From: Hyphomicrobiales bacterium
Lineage (GTDB): Bacteria > Pseudomonadota > Alphaproteobacteria > Rhizobiales > Phreatobacteraceae
Length of the DNA: 64,000 nucleotides
Assembly: GCA_017304475.1 (NCBI GenBank)
Contig: JAFKKV010000032.1
Location: forward strand, 1 to 64,000
Direction of reading: 5' to 3'
Part shown: positions 17,766 to 26,632 of the stretch, piece by piece
Position numbering within the stretch: position 1 is the stretch's first letter
Layout of the letters: each line of letters starts with the position of its first letter
Position numbers and translations under genes: made by a program
The notes under the pieces: model-generated
The model's database searches: none
What the model was told of the DNA's origin: nothing
What the model saw: only the letters and a program-made list of their open reading frames with translations

Positions 17766-19139
17766 ATGCCCTTGACCGGGCGGCTCTCGACCTTCATCCG
17801 GCAGGCTGAGATCGACGACGCCACGCGGCGCCGCGCGGTGGCCGCGATCCTTGACACGCTTGCGGTGACGGTCGCCGGCGGCGCCGAGCCGGCGGTCAGG
17901 CGCCTCGCGGCGACCCTCGATCCGCGCCAGGACGGCGAGGTCGCCTCGTTGTGGGCGATGGCGGCCTATCGCGCCGACGATGCGGCGCTGCTGTTCGGCA
18001 TGGCAAGCCATATTCTCGACTATGACGATGTCAGCATGCTCTCGGTCTGTCATCCGACTGCGCCGGTGCTCAGCGCCGCGCTCTGCGCGCGGCCCTGGTC
18101 CGACCTGTCGGGTGAGGATCTCGCCGATGCGGTGGCCATCGGCACCGAAGTGATGATCCGGCTGGGGCAAGCCATGGGTTTTCGCCACTATGCGCTCGGC
18201 TTTCACGCCACCGCGACGCTCGGCACCATCGGCGCGGCGGCGGCCGCCGCCCGGCTGATGCGGCTCGACCATGCCGCCACGGCCCATGCCCTGGCGATCG
18301 CGACGAGCCTTGCTTCCGGCCTGCGCAAGAATTTCGGCTCGATGGTCAAGTCGCTGCATGTCGGCATCGCCGCATCGAACGGCCTGAAGGCGGCGCGCTG
18401 GGCGGCCGCCGGCATCGAGGGGGCGGCCGAGGCCTTCGAGCAGGAGGGTTTCCTCAAGGCCTTTTCCGGCGGCGAGACCGAGCGCTGGCCCGGGCATCTG
18501 GCGCTGGGCTCGCCCTTCGTGCTCAGCGAGCCGGGCTTCGAGCAGAAGCGTTATCCCTGTTGCTACCTGCTGCACAAGATGATCGAGGCGACGCTCGGGC
18601 TGGCGCGCGAGGCCCGCGTCGGACTTGCCGATATCGCTTCGGCCCGGGTCGATATGCCGCCCGGCGGCACCAAGCCGTTGATCCATCCGTTTCCGCAATC
18701 GGGGCTCAACGCATTGTTCAGCGCGCCCTATGCGGTGACGGCGAGCCTTGCCGACGGCCGCATCGACCTGAAGAGCTTCACCGACGCCGCGGTCTTGCGT
18801 CCCGAGATCCAGTCTCGCCTGCGCGACGTCATGGTGGTCGAGGCCGCCGGCACCTCGCTGCAAGGCGCCGATGTCGGCGGAGCGCCGGTCACCGTGACGC
18901 TGACGCTGCGCAACGGCACGAAACGCGCCAAGACGGTCCAGGCCTCGCCGGGTTCGCTGCAGGATCCGCTGACGCCGGAACAGCTCGCGGCGAAATGGAC
19001 CGATTGCCTGCAGCGGGCGGCGCCTGGCATCGACGGGAGCCTTGCCCTGCGGTTGTTCGGCCAGGGCTCCGATCTCGCGGCCTTGCCGCGGGCCGGCGAT
19101 TGGCTCCTTGCTTTGAGAAGCGCTGTTTCGGCGGCCTGA
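17766..19139 (+). CDS. MmgE/PrpD family protein
   Basis: Member of the family that holds 2-methylcitrate dehydratase, cis-aconitate decarboxylase and iminodisuccinate epimerase; 457 residues from MPLTGRLSTFIRQAEIDDAT. The frame is open to 17643 with ATGs at 17703 and 17715, but the chosen start follows GAGG at 8 bases and matches where family members begin. Family features are ILDTLAVTVAGGAEPAVRRL, ASHILDYDDVSMLSVCHPTA and LGFHATATLGTIGAAAAAARL. It probably dehydrates, decarboxylates or isomerises a tricarboxylate-like acid; which one cannot be read from the sequence. Confidence 0.88.
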   Translation: MPLTGRLSTFIRQAEIDDATRRRAVAAILDTLAVTVAGGAEPAVRRLAATLDPRQDGEVASLWAMAAYRADDAALLFGMASHILDYDDVSMLSVCHPTAPVLSAALCARPWSDLSGEDLADAVAIGTEVMIRLGQAMGFRHYALGFHATATLGTIGAAAAAARLMRLDHAATAHALAIATSLASGLRKNFGSMVKSLHVGIAASNGLKAARWAAAGIEGAAEAFEQEGFLKAFSGGETERWPGHLALGSPFVLSEPGFEQKRYPCCYLLHKMIEATLGLAREARVGLADIASARVDMPPGGTKPLIHPFPQSGLNALFSAPYAVTASLADGRIDLKSFTDAAVLRPEIQSRLRDVMVVEAAGTSLQGADVGGAPVTVTLTLRNGTKRAKTVQASPGSLQDPLTPEQLAAKWTDCLQRAAPGIDGSLALRLFGQGSDLAALPRAGDWLLALRSAVSAA

Positions 19140-19205
19140 TCGTCTTATGCTGCAAGGCTCCACCAGACCTTCCTCGAACGACCCGATCCGGGAGCGACGG
19201 CTGCC

Positions 19206-20030
19206 ATGACGGACCTGAAAGCGGCGGGGCTTCTCGCGGCGGAATTCGAAACCCTGCATCTGTCGGCGCCGCGCGACCATGTCGTCGTCGTGCAATTGCA
19301 TCGGCCCGACGTGTCGAACGCCCTCAACACGCAGATGGGGCGCGACCTCGTGCGCTGCTTCGAGGAGGTCGCGCTCGATCCGGGCGCGATCCGGTGCATC
19401 GTCCTGACCGGTGCCGGGGCCAAGGCCTTCTGCGCCGGCGGCGACCTGAAGGAGCGCCGGGGCATGACCGACGAGGCCTGGACGCGCCAGCACGTCATCT
19501 TCGAGCGCATGGCCCGCGCCATCCTCGATTGCCCGGTGCCGATCGTCGGCGCGGTCAACGGCGCGGCCTATGGCGGCGGCTGCGAGATCGCGGCGGCCTG
19601 CGATTTTCTCTACGCCGTCGAGACCGCGCGCTTCGCCTTGACCGAGGTGACGCTCGGCATCATGCCGGGCGCCGGCGGCACCCAGACCTTGGCACGCGCG
19701 GTCGGCGAAAGGCGCGCCAAGGAGCTGATCCTCACCGGCCGGCCGTTCAGCGCCGCCGAGGCGGCGCGCTGGGGCCTGGTCAACGACGTGTTCGCCGATA
19801 CCGATCTGCTGATGGAGGCCGCGCTGAGCACGGCGGCCGTGATCGCGCGCAATGCGCCGATCTCGGTGCGCCAGGCCAAGCAGTCGATCCATCGCGGCCT
19901 GCAGATGTCGCTCGGCGACGGGCTGACCTTCGAGATCGAGGCCTATAACCGCATGGTGCCGACCGAGGACCGGCACGAGGGCGTTCTCGCCTTCAATGAA
20001 AAGCGTCGGCCGGTCTTCAAGGGGCGTTGA
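19206..20030 (+). CDS. Enoyl-CoA hydratase/isomerase family protein
   Basis: Crotonase-fold enzyme, 274 residues. The oxyanion-hole glycines are in AFCAGGDLKE and NGAAYGGGCEIAA. Both catalytic glutamates of true hydratases are present: Glu127 in GGGCEIA and Glu147 in LTEVTLGIMPGAGGTQ, spaced 20 residues as in rat enoyl-CoA hydratase (144/164). It follows the MmgE/PrpD gene by 66 bp. It would hydrate the unsaturated acyl-CoA produced after CoA transfer in this pathway. Confidence 0.92.
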   Translation: MTDLKAAGLLAAEFETLHLSAPRDHVVVVQLHRPDVSNALNTQMGRDLVRCFEEVALDPGAIRCIVLTGAGAKAFCAGGDLKERRGMTDEAWTRQHVIFERMARAILDCPVPIVGAVNGAAYGGGCEIAAACDFLYAVETARFALTEVTLGIMPGAGGTQTLARAVGERRAKELILTGRPFSAAEAARWGLVNDVFADTDLLMEAALSTAAVIARNAPISVRQAKQSIHRGLQMSLGDGLTFEIEAYNRMVPTEDRHEGVLAFNEKRRPVFKGR

Positions 20031-20138
20031 CCGGCACCTCGCCGCGGGGATTTCGTACTGAGAGTTCGACCAAGACAAAAAACGGTTTCGCGGCCGCCTC
20101 CAGCGTCCGGACAGAGCCGGAATTCAGGGAGAGACGTC

Positions 20139-21143
20139 ATGCATCGCCGCGATCTGTTGCAGGGGCTGGCGCTCGCGCCCTTGCTCGCACCCACCCTTAC
20201 CTCCGCGGCGCGCGGCGCCGGTTATCCCGACCGGCCGCTGTCGATCATCAATGGCTACGCGCCGGGCGGATCCACCGATGTCTCGGCAAGGCTTCTGGCC
20301 CAGGCCCTGTCGGCCGGGCTCAACGGCGCCTCGGCGATCGTCGAAAACCGCCCCGGAGCCAGCGGCACGCTGGCGAGCGACTGGCTCAGGCGCCAGGCCG
20401 CCGACGGCTATACGCTGATGCTGTCGGAATCCTCGTCCTTCGCGATCTGGCCGAGCATGCATGTTGAGGGCACGCGCTACCGGCCGGTCGAGGACTTCAC
20501 CTGGATCTCCATGGTCTGCACCTCGCCGCTGGTGCTGATCGTCAGTCCGGACTTTCCGGCCAGGACCTTGCCCGAAGCGCTCGACGTGCTGCGCTCGCCG
20601 CGTTCGGAAAGCCTGAGCTTCTCCAGTTCCGGCGCCGGTTCGATCCCGCATATCGGCGCCGAGCTGCTGCGCCACACGCTCGGGCCCGGCGCGAAGTCGC
20701 CGCATATTCCCTATCGCGGCGGCGCGCCGGCCGTGCTGAGCGTCGGCAAGGGCGAAACCGCCTGGGGCGTCGCCTCGCTCGGCTCGGCGGCCGGCCTGAT
20801 CGAGGGCAAGATGGTGCGCGCCCTGGCGGTCACGGGGCCGACCCGGTTCTCGCAATTCCCTGACGTGCCGAGCTTCGTCGAGGCCGGCATGCCCGAAATG
20901 GAGCTGAACATCTATTATCTCCTGCACGCGCCCGCCGGCCTGCCGGCACCGGTGACCGCCGCGCTCAACCAGGCGGCCGCCAAGGGCATCCTGCAGGACG
21001 GGCTGAAGCAGCGTTTCGTCGGCGCCGGCATGGAAGCCTGGACCGGTCCCAACACGCCGGAGGCCGCCGTCCGGCTGGTCGAGACCGAGCTGAAGCGCTT
21101 CAAGGCGATCGCCGAGCGCACCGGCATCCGGATTTCGGGTTAA
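20139..21143 (+). CDS. Bug family (tripartite tricarboxylate transporter) substrate-binding protein
   Basis: Periplasmic binding protein, 334 residues, with GGGAGAGA before the ATG. A signal peptide is seen in MHRRDLLQGLALAPLLAPTL. Bug hallmarks are the YPDRPLSIINGYAPGGSTDV start and the ENRPGASGTLASDWL loop, then PHIPYRGGAPAVLSV. No TctA or TctB membrane genes are in the window, so it is an orphan receptor, as is common in this family. It may feed a distant transporter or act as a sensor. It closes the cluster and runs into the convergent TetR gene with only 5 bp between stops. Confidence 0.9.
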   Translation: MHRRDLLQGLALAPLLAPTLTSAARGAGYPDRPLSIINGYAPGGSTDVSARLLAQALSAGLNGASAIVENRPGASGTLASDWLRRQAADGYTLMLSESSSFAIWPSMHVEGTRYRPVEDFTWISMVCTSPLVLIVSPDFPARTLPEALDVLRSPRSESLSFSSSGAGSIPHIGAELLRHTLGPGAKSPHIPYRGGAPAVLSVGKGETAWGVASLGSAAGLIEGKMVRALAVTGPTRFSQFPDVPSFVEAGMPEMELNIYYLLHAPAGLPAPVTAALNQAAAKGILQDGLKQRFVGAGMEAWTGPNTPEAAVRLVETELKRFKAIAERTGIRISG

Positions 21144-21148
21144 GCCGA

Positions 21149-21805
21149 TCAGGCGGTCTCGCGCTCGCCGCGCGCAACGGCGGCCGGCTGTCCGGGTTTC
21201 GCCCGGAAGTCGTCGAACATCCGGCGGATGCTTTTCGAGCCGCAGGCGACCAGCTCGAAATGCTGGTCGAAATGCAGCCACTCCATGACGATGCCGCAGA
21301 CCAGCCAGTCGAAGGTCCGGGCGGCCGTCTCGGCCGGCCAGGACGGGCTCAGCTGCCCCTTCTCGGCGGCCAGGGTGAAGGCGCTCAGGAACAGCGAGCG
21401 CTGCCGCTTCATCGCCTCCTGCTGGCGATCGAGCACGCGCGCCAGATCGCCCTGATATTCGCAGCGCGTCATGATCCGATAGATGCGCTGCCGGCGCAGG
21501 TCGCTGGCGAGCAATTGCAGGCTTTCCAGCGCGATGTTTTCCAAAAGCGTCAGGGGATCCGGATGGCCCTCGACGACGGCCCGCGCGATGACCTCTTCCT
21601 GCAGCAGCGGCACGCTGTCATGCATCGCCATGAAGAGCTCGGTCTTGTTGGCGAAATACCAGTAGATGGCGCCGCGCGTCACGCCGGCCTCGGCGGCGAT
21701 CTGCTCGAGCGAGGTCACCGCCACGCCATTGGCGAAGAACAGGCGTTCCGCGGCATCGATGATGCTCTGCCGCGTTTCTCCAGCATCGGCCTTCGTCCTG
21801 CGCAC
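21149..21805 (-). CDS. TetR/AcrR family repressor of the RND efflux operon
   Basis: Transcriptional repressor, 218 residues, with a GTG start at 21805 after AGGACGG. The helix-turn-helix covers residues 10-55 (TRQSIIDAAERLFFANGVAV, then VTRGAIYWYFANKTELFMAM), typical of the AcrR/TtgR/MexZ type. It lies 117 bp after the RND pump gene on the same strand, at the end of the efflux operon, an unusual position because AcrR genes are usually divergent. It likely binds the TACAGACA/TGTATGTA site in front of the operon, so the operon would control itself by feedback. Confidence 0.9.
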   Translation of the reverse strand: MRRTKADAGETRQSIIDAAERLFFANGVAVTSLEQIAAEAGVTRGAIYWYFANKTELFMAMHDSVPLLQEEVIARAVVEGHPDPLTLLENIALESLQLLASDLRRQRIYRIMTRCEYQGDLARVLDRQQEAMKRQRSLFLSAFTLAAEKGQLSPSWPAETAARTFDWLVCGIVMEWLHFDQHFELVACGSKSIRRMFDDFRAKPGQPAAVARGERETA

Positions 21806-21922
21806 GGCGCCGTCCTGTCTCCGCGAAGCGGTCTGTGGGTCCAGTTCATCTCTGCATGCGCGCGGGCGGCCGCCCGAGGCGACCGCCAGGGAGCCGGCCC
21901 CGGGGGCCGGCCGGCCCGAACC

Positions 21923-24900
21923 TCAGGGGTTCGGGCTCGGCTCCGGCTGCCGGGCGCCGGCGGCCGGGTGCGCGCCGGGGGCGGGCAGGGTGCCGTCCTT
22001 GGTGGAGGGGCCGCCCTTCGCCTTGTCGCCGCCACCGAACAGGGTGGAGATGACAACGAAGAAGATCGGCACGAAGAACACCGCCAGCACGGTTGCGGTG
22101 ATCATGCCGCCGAGCACGCCGGTGCCGATCGCCTGCTGGCTGCCGGCGCTGGCGCCGCTCGCCAGTGCCAGCGGCAGCACGCCGAGCGCGAAGGCGAGCG
22201 AGGTCATGATGATCGGCCGGAAGCGCAGATGCGTCGCCTCGATCGTCGCGTCGAACAGGCTCTTGCCTTCGGCACGCAGGTCCTTGGCGAACTCGATGAT
22301 CAGGATGGCGTTCTTGGCCGAGAGGCCGATGATCGCGATCAGGCCGACCTTGAAATAGACGTCGTTCGGCATGTCGCGCATGGTCACCGCCAGAACCGAG
22401 CCGATGACGCCGAGCGGCACGACCAGCATGACGGCGATCGGGATCGACCAGCTCTCGTAGAGCGCCGCCAGGCACAGGAAGACCAGGATGCAGGACAGCG
22501 CGATGAGCAGCGGCGCCAGCGATCCGGACTGAATTTCCTGCAGCGACTGGCCGGTCCACTCGTAGCCGAAACCGACCGGCAGCTCGGCCGCGAGCCTCTG
22601 CATTTCGGCAATCGCATCGCCTGACGAATAGCCCGGTGCCGCCTGGCCGCTGATGCGGACCGAGGGATAGCCGTTATAGCCGATGATCTGCGACGAACCG
22701 CGCTGCCACTCGATACGCGCGAAGGCCGACAGCGGCACCATGCCGCCATTGGTGTTGCGCACATTGAGCGTCAAGAGGTCGGCGGTCTGCATGCGGCTGG
22801 AGGCCTCGGCCTGAACCAGCACGCGCTGCTGGCGGCCGCCATTGGGGAAGTCGTTGACATAGGCCGACCCCAGATTGGTGGTCAGCGTGGCGTTGATGTC
22901 GGCGAAGGTGACCCCGAATGTATTGGCCTTTTCACGGTCGATGATCAGGTTGACCTGAGCGGCGTCCGGCAGGCCCTCGACGAACATCTGGCTGAGGATC
23001 GGGCTCCGCTGGGCCGCGCCGAGCAACTGGTCGCGCGCCTCGGCCAGCTGCTGCTGGCTCTGGCCGGCACGGGCCTGGAGCCGGAAGGCGAAGCCGTTGG
23101 AATTGCCCAGGCCCTGGATCGGCGGCGGCGACAGGCCGAAGACGATCGCGTCGCGCACCTGCGACAGCGCGATGGTGCCGCGCATGGCGATGGCCGCGGC
23201 GCTGTCCTTTGGACCGCGTTCGCTCCAGTCCTTCAAGGTGACGAAGGCGAGCGCCGCGTTCTGGCCGGTGCCGAAGAAGCTGAAGCCCGAGATCGCGATG
23301 ATCCGCGCCACCCCCGGCTCGGCCAGGAAGTGCTTCTCCGCCGCCTCGATGGCACTCAGCGTGCGGTTGGCCGTGGCATCCGAGGGCGCCTGGAAATTGA
23401 CGATCACATAGCCCTGGTCTTCGTTCGGCAGGAAGGCCGTCGGCAGCCGGACGAACAGGTAGCCGAGCCCGGCGAGCAGGGCGGCATAGATGATCATGTA
23501 GCGCCCGGCGCGCCGGATCAGCTTGCCGACGAAACCGCTATAGGCATGCGAGGTCCGGTTGAACGAGCGGTTGAACCAGCCGAAGAAGCCGCGCTTCTCG
23601 TGATGGCCGGGCGCGACCGGCTTCAGGAAGGAAGCGCAGAGCGCCGGCGTCAGGCTGAGCGCCAGCAGCGCCGAGAACAGGATCGACACCACCATGGTGA
23701 TGCTGAACTGCTTGTAGATGACGCCGACCGCGCCGGGGAAGAAGGCCATCGGAATGAACACGGCGACCAGCACCAGGGTGATGCCGATGATGGCGCCGGT
23801 GATCTGGCCCATGGCCTTCTTGGTCGCTTCCTTCGGCGACAGGCCTTCCTCGGCCATGATCCGCTCGACATTCTCGACCACGACGATCGCGTCGTCGACG
23901 AGGATGCCGATCGCCAGAACCATGCCGAACATGGTCAAAACGTTGATCGAGAAGCCGAAGGCGAGCATGGCCGCGCAGGTGCCGAGCAGGGCCACCGGCA
24001 CCACCAGCGCCGGGATCACCGTGTAGCGGAAGTTCTGCAGGAACAGGAACATCACCAGGAAGACCAGGAGCATGGCTTCCGCCAGGGTCTCCATGACCTT
24101 CTCGATCGACACCTTGACGAAGGGCGAGGTGTCGTAGGGCACCGAGAATTCGACGCCCGGCGGGAAATAGACCGCGAGCTCCTTCAGGCGCGCCTTGACC
24201 GCTTCCGACGTCGCCATGGCGTTGCCGGTCGGCGACAGCTGGACGCCGATGGCCGCGCTCGGCTTGCCGTTCAGGCGCGACGAGAAGCTGTAGGACAGGC
24301 CGCCGACCTCGATGCGCGCGACGTCACGCAGCCGGACCGCCGAACCGTCGGGATTGGCACGCATGACGATGGCGCCGAACTCTTCGGGCGTGGTCAGCTG
24401 GCCCTTGACCAGCACGGTCGCGGAAATCTGCTGGGTGATCGGATTGGGCAGGGCGCCGATGCTGCCGGCGGCAACCTGGGCGTTCTGCGCGGTGATCGCC
24501 GCGACCACGTCGGTGGCGGTCATGTTGAGGCCGACGAGCCGGTCCGGATCGATCCAGATACGCATCGACCGTTCGGTCGCGAACAGCTGCGCCTTGCCGA
24601 CGCCCGGGACGCGGCGGACCTCGCCGATGATGTTGCGCATCATGTAGTCGCCGAGGCCGATATCGTCGACCGAGCCGTCGGACGAGGTCAGCGAGACCAC
24701 CATCAGGAAGCTCGAGCTCGCCTGCTCGACCTGGACGCCCTGCTGGGCGACCGAGCGGGGCAGGCGCGGCTCGACGCGGCGAACCCGGTTCTGCACGTCG
24801 ACCGCGGCCTGGGCCGGATTGGTGCCGGGCTGGAAGGTGGCGGTGATGTCGACCGAGCCCGACGTGTCCGAGGTCGATTCGAAATAGAGCAGGCCGACAA

Positions 24901-25114
24901 TGCCGTTCAGCTCTTCTTCGATCGGCCGGGTCACGGCCTGATAGACGTTCTCGGGCGAGGCGCCGGGATAGCTGGCGCTGATCGAAATCTGCGGCGGCGC
25001 GACGGTCGGATATTGCGCGATCGGCAGCAGCGGGATGGCGATCGCACCCGCCAGCATGATCAGCAGCGCGACGACCCAGGCAAAGATCGGGCGTTCGATG
25101 AAAAATTGAGGCAT
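21923..25114 (-). CDS. RND (HAE1 family) multidrug efflux pump, inner-membrane subunit
   Basis: Proton-driven trimeric efflux pump, 1063 residues, matching AcrB/MexB in length. The N-terminus is MPQFFIERPIFAWVVALLIM. The proton-relay aspartates are in GILVDDAIVVVENVERIM near residue 400 and the relay lysine in LSAKNAILIIEFAKDL near 935. Twelve transmembrane segments and two large periplasmic loops are evident; the segments FPGAVGVIYKQFSITMVVSI and LTPALCASFLKP are typical. The C-terminus ends in a low-complexity Pro/Ala tail. The membrane-fusion gene lies 12 bp upstream. No outer-membrane channel gene is nearby, so a TolC-type channel must come from elsewhere. Confidence 0.95.
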   Translation of the reverse strand: MPQFFIERPIFAWVVALLIMLAGAIAIPLLPIAQYPTVAPPQISISASYPGASPENVYQAVTRPIEEELNGIVGLLYFESTSDTSGSVDITATFQPGTNPAQAAVDVQNRVRRVEPRLPRSVAQQGVQVEQASSSFLMVVSLTSSDGSVDDIGLGDYMMRNIIGEVRRVPGVGKAQLFATERSMRIWIDPDRLVGLNMTATDVVAAITAQNAQVAAGSIGALPNPITQQISATVLVKGQLTTPEEFGAIVMRANPDGSAVRLRDVARIEVGGLSYSFSSRLNGKPSAAIGVQLSPTGNAMATSEAVKARLKELAVYFPPGVEFSVPYDTSPFVKVSIEKVMETLAEAMLLVFLVMFLFLQNFRYTVIPALVVPVALLGTCAAMLAFGFSINVLTMFGMVLAIGILVDDAIVVVENVERIMAEEGLSPKEATKKAMGQITGAIIGITLVLVAVFIPMAFFPGAVGVIYKQFSITMVVSILFSALLALSLTPALCASFLKPVAPGHHEKRGFFGWFNRSFNRTSHAYSGFVGKLIRRAGRYMIIYAALLAGLGYLFVRLPTAFLPNEDQGYVIVNFQAPSDATANRTLSAIEAAEKHFLAEPGVARIIAISGFSFFGTGQNAALAFVTLKDWSERGPKDSAAAIAMRGTIALSQVRDAIVFGLSPPPIQGLGNSNGFAFRLQARAGQSQQQLAEARDQLLGAAQRSPILSQMFVEGLPDAAQVNLIIDREKANTFGVTFADINATLTTNLGSAYVNDFPNGGRQQRVLVQAEASSRMQTADLLTLNVRNTNGGMVPLSAFARIEWQRGSSQIIGYNGYPSVRISGQAAPGYSSGDAIAEMQRLAAELPVGFGYEWTGQSLQEIQSGSLAPLLIALSCILVFLCLAALYESWSIPIAVMLVVPLGVIGSVLAVTMRDMPNDVYFKVGLIAIIGLSAKNAILIIEFAKDLRAEGKSLFDATIEATHLRFRPIIMTSLAFALGVLPLALASGASAGSQQAIGTGVLGGMITATVLAVFFVPIFFVVISTLFGGGDKAKGGPSTKDGTLPAPGAHPAAGARQPEPSPNP

Positions 25115-25126
25115 GAGGGGCCGACC

Positions 25127-26311
25127 TTACTGAACGGTGCTGTTGCTGGCCGCGGCCGACGTCTGGGTCGGGGGGACCCAGGCCGTCGCCTTGACCTTGG
25201 CGCCCGGGCGCAGGCGCTGGAAGCCGTCGACCACCACGCGCTCGCCGGCCTTCAGGCCCTCGTTGATCACCGAGCGGCCATTGACCACGCGGTTCGTCGT
25301 CACCGTCCGGAGCTCGGTCGTGTCGTCGTCCTTGACGACATAGACCTGGGCCCGCCCGGCATTGTCGCGCTGCACCGCCTGTTGCGGGATGGCGATGGCG
25401 CCACGCTGGACGCCCTGCTCGATCTGCACGCGGACATAGAGCCCGGGCAGCAGGTCGCCGTTCGGATTGGGGAATTCGCCGCGCAGGGTGACCTGCCCGG
25501 TGGTCGTGTCGACGGTCGCCTCGGAGAACAGCAGGCGGCCGGGATGGGGATAGAGGCTGCCGTCGTCGAGCAGCAGGCGGACCCGGGCTTCGTCCTGTCC
25601 GGTGGCCGTCAGCGCGCCGGCCTGCAGTGCCCGGCGCAGGCGCACGAGGTCGGTCGCCGACTGGGTGAAGTCGGCATAGACGGGATCGAGCTGCTGGATG
25701 ATCGTCATCGGCTCGGCGCCATTGGCGGCGACCAGCGCGCCTTCGGTCACCAGCGCCCGGCCGGTCCGGCCGCGGATCGGCGCGGTGATATTGGTATATT
25801 GCAGGTTCAGCTGGGCGGCGGCGAGGCCGGCCTTGCCGCTCGCGACATCGGCGTCGGCCTGGGCGAGGGACGCCACCGCGCTCTCATATTGCTGGGGGCT
25901 CGCGACATTGCGCGCGCGCAGCTGCTCGTAGCGTTCCGCCTGCTGCTGGGCCTGGATGCGGGTCGCTTCGGCGCGCTGCAGGGTTGCCTGGGCGCGCTCC
26001 ACCTCGACGCGGAACGGCGCCGGGTCGATCCGGTAGAGCACGTCGCCCTCGTTCACCGCCGTGCCCTGCTGGAACACGCGCTCGACCACGATGCCGGAGA
26101 CGCGCGGCCGCACCTGGGCGATGCGCGTCGGCGCGATGCGGCCGGGCAGCTCGTTGGTGATCGGGATATCCTCGGCCGCCGCGGTGAACACGGCCACCGG
26201 CGCCGGCGGCATGGCATGGCCCTGGGCCTGCTGGCCGTCCTTGCACCCGACCAGCGCGAGGCTGAGCGAGAAAGCGACCGGCATCATGATTCGCGAGGGT
26301 TGAAAGCGCAT
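25127..26311 (-). CDS. RND efflux membrane-fusion (periplasmic adaptor) lipoprotein
   Basis: AcrA/MexA-type adaptor, 394 residues from MRFQPSRIMMPVAFSLSL. The frame is open much further upstream, but this ATG starts a lipoprotein signal with lipobox LVGC (Cys22), as in AcrA. Next come the lipoyl half-motifs (RPRVSGIVVERVFQQGTAV and TNITAPIRGRTGRALVTEG) flanking a coiled-coil hairpin (AQATLQRAEATRIQAQQQAE), then the beta-barrel domain (GLYVRVQIEQGVQRGAIAIP). It is the first gene of the efflux operon and has an operator-bearing promoter 130 bp upstream. Confidence 0.93.
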   Translation of the reverse strand: MRFQPSRIMMPVAFSLSLALVGCKDGQQAQGHAMPPAPVAVFTAAAEDIPITNELPGRIAPTRIAQVRPRVSGIVVERVFQQGTAVNEGDVLYRIDPAPFRVEVERAQATLQRAEATRIQAQQQAERYEQLRARNVASPQQYESAVASLAQADADVASGKAGLAAAQLNLQYTNITAPIRGRTGRALVTEGALVAANGAEPMTIIQQLDPVYADFTQSATDLVRLRRALQAGALTATGQDEARVRLLLDDGSLYPHPGRLLFSEATVDTTTGQVTLRGEFPNPNGDLLPGLYVRVQIEQGVQRGAIAIPQQAVQRDNAGRAQVYVVKDDDTTELRTVTTNRVVNGRSVINEGLKAGERVVVDGFQRLRPGAKVKATAWVPPTQTSAAASNSTVQ

Positions 26312-26442
26312 GGTGGATCCAGGAAATGGCGCGGGCGCGCGGTTTGACGGGCAAAAGACGAAAAAGCCGCACGTCGAACGGGCGGCTTGAAAAGACTGGG
26401 TTCGTCTCGCTGCCGTGGGAATGACAGGCGCGGGACGTGATA

Positions 26443-26462
26443 TACAGACACGTATGTATGTA
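26443..26462. promoter_or_regulatory. AcrR/TetR-type operator of the efflux operon
   Basis: TACAGACA, four bases, TGTATGTA: an inverted repeat matching at 7 of 8 positions per arm and closely like the TACATACA...TGTATGTA half-sites of E. coli AcrR. A possible minus-strand promoter overlaps it (TTGACT at 26482-26477 and TACATA at 26458-26453, 18-base spacing), so bound repressor would block polymerase. Confidence 0.72.
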
Positions 26463-26477
26463 TATTGCGGTGCAATA
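26463..26477. promoter_or_regulatory. Second palindrome inside the efflux promoter spacer
   Basis: TATTGC-GGT-GCAATA is a perfect inverted repeat with 6-bp arms, directly next to the AcrR-like site and inside the proposed -35/-10 spacer. It could be the site of a second regulator or an extension of the TetR site. Nothing else supports a choice. Confidence 0.4.
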
Positions 26478-26583
26478 GTCAAGCTGGAGCGGCTCGCCGC
26501 GCCAGGGAGCGTCGCTAAGGGAGGCCTGTGTTCGTGCTGTGTTCGGTGAAGCGACGGATCGTCGCGGATGCCGGTTTGTGGGG

Positions 26584-26599
26584 CGATCACGCGTGATCG
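26584..26599. other. 16-bp perfect palindrome in the intergenic region
   Basis: CGATCACGCGTGATCG is fully self-complementary, in the 692-bp gap between the efflux and AroM genes. It is far (over 270 bp) from the start of either flanking operon. No function is evident. Confidence 0.4.
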
Positions 26600-26632
26600 T
26601 GTTGGGTTGAAGTGTTGGAGCCCGACACCATC

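Noticed and set aside
17592-20078. An 828-codon minus-strand frame across the MmgE/PrpD and hydratase genes
   Set aside because: Antisense shadow with typical Arg/Gly/Ala/His composition; the plus-strand proteins have full catalytic motifs.
23330-26347. A 1005-codon plus-strand frame opposite the RND genes
   Set aside because: It has the low-complexity His/Arg/Asp/Gly composition of an antisense frame and no homologous features, while the opposite strand encodes complete efflux proteins.
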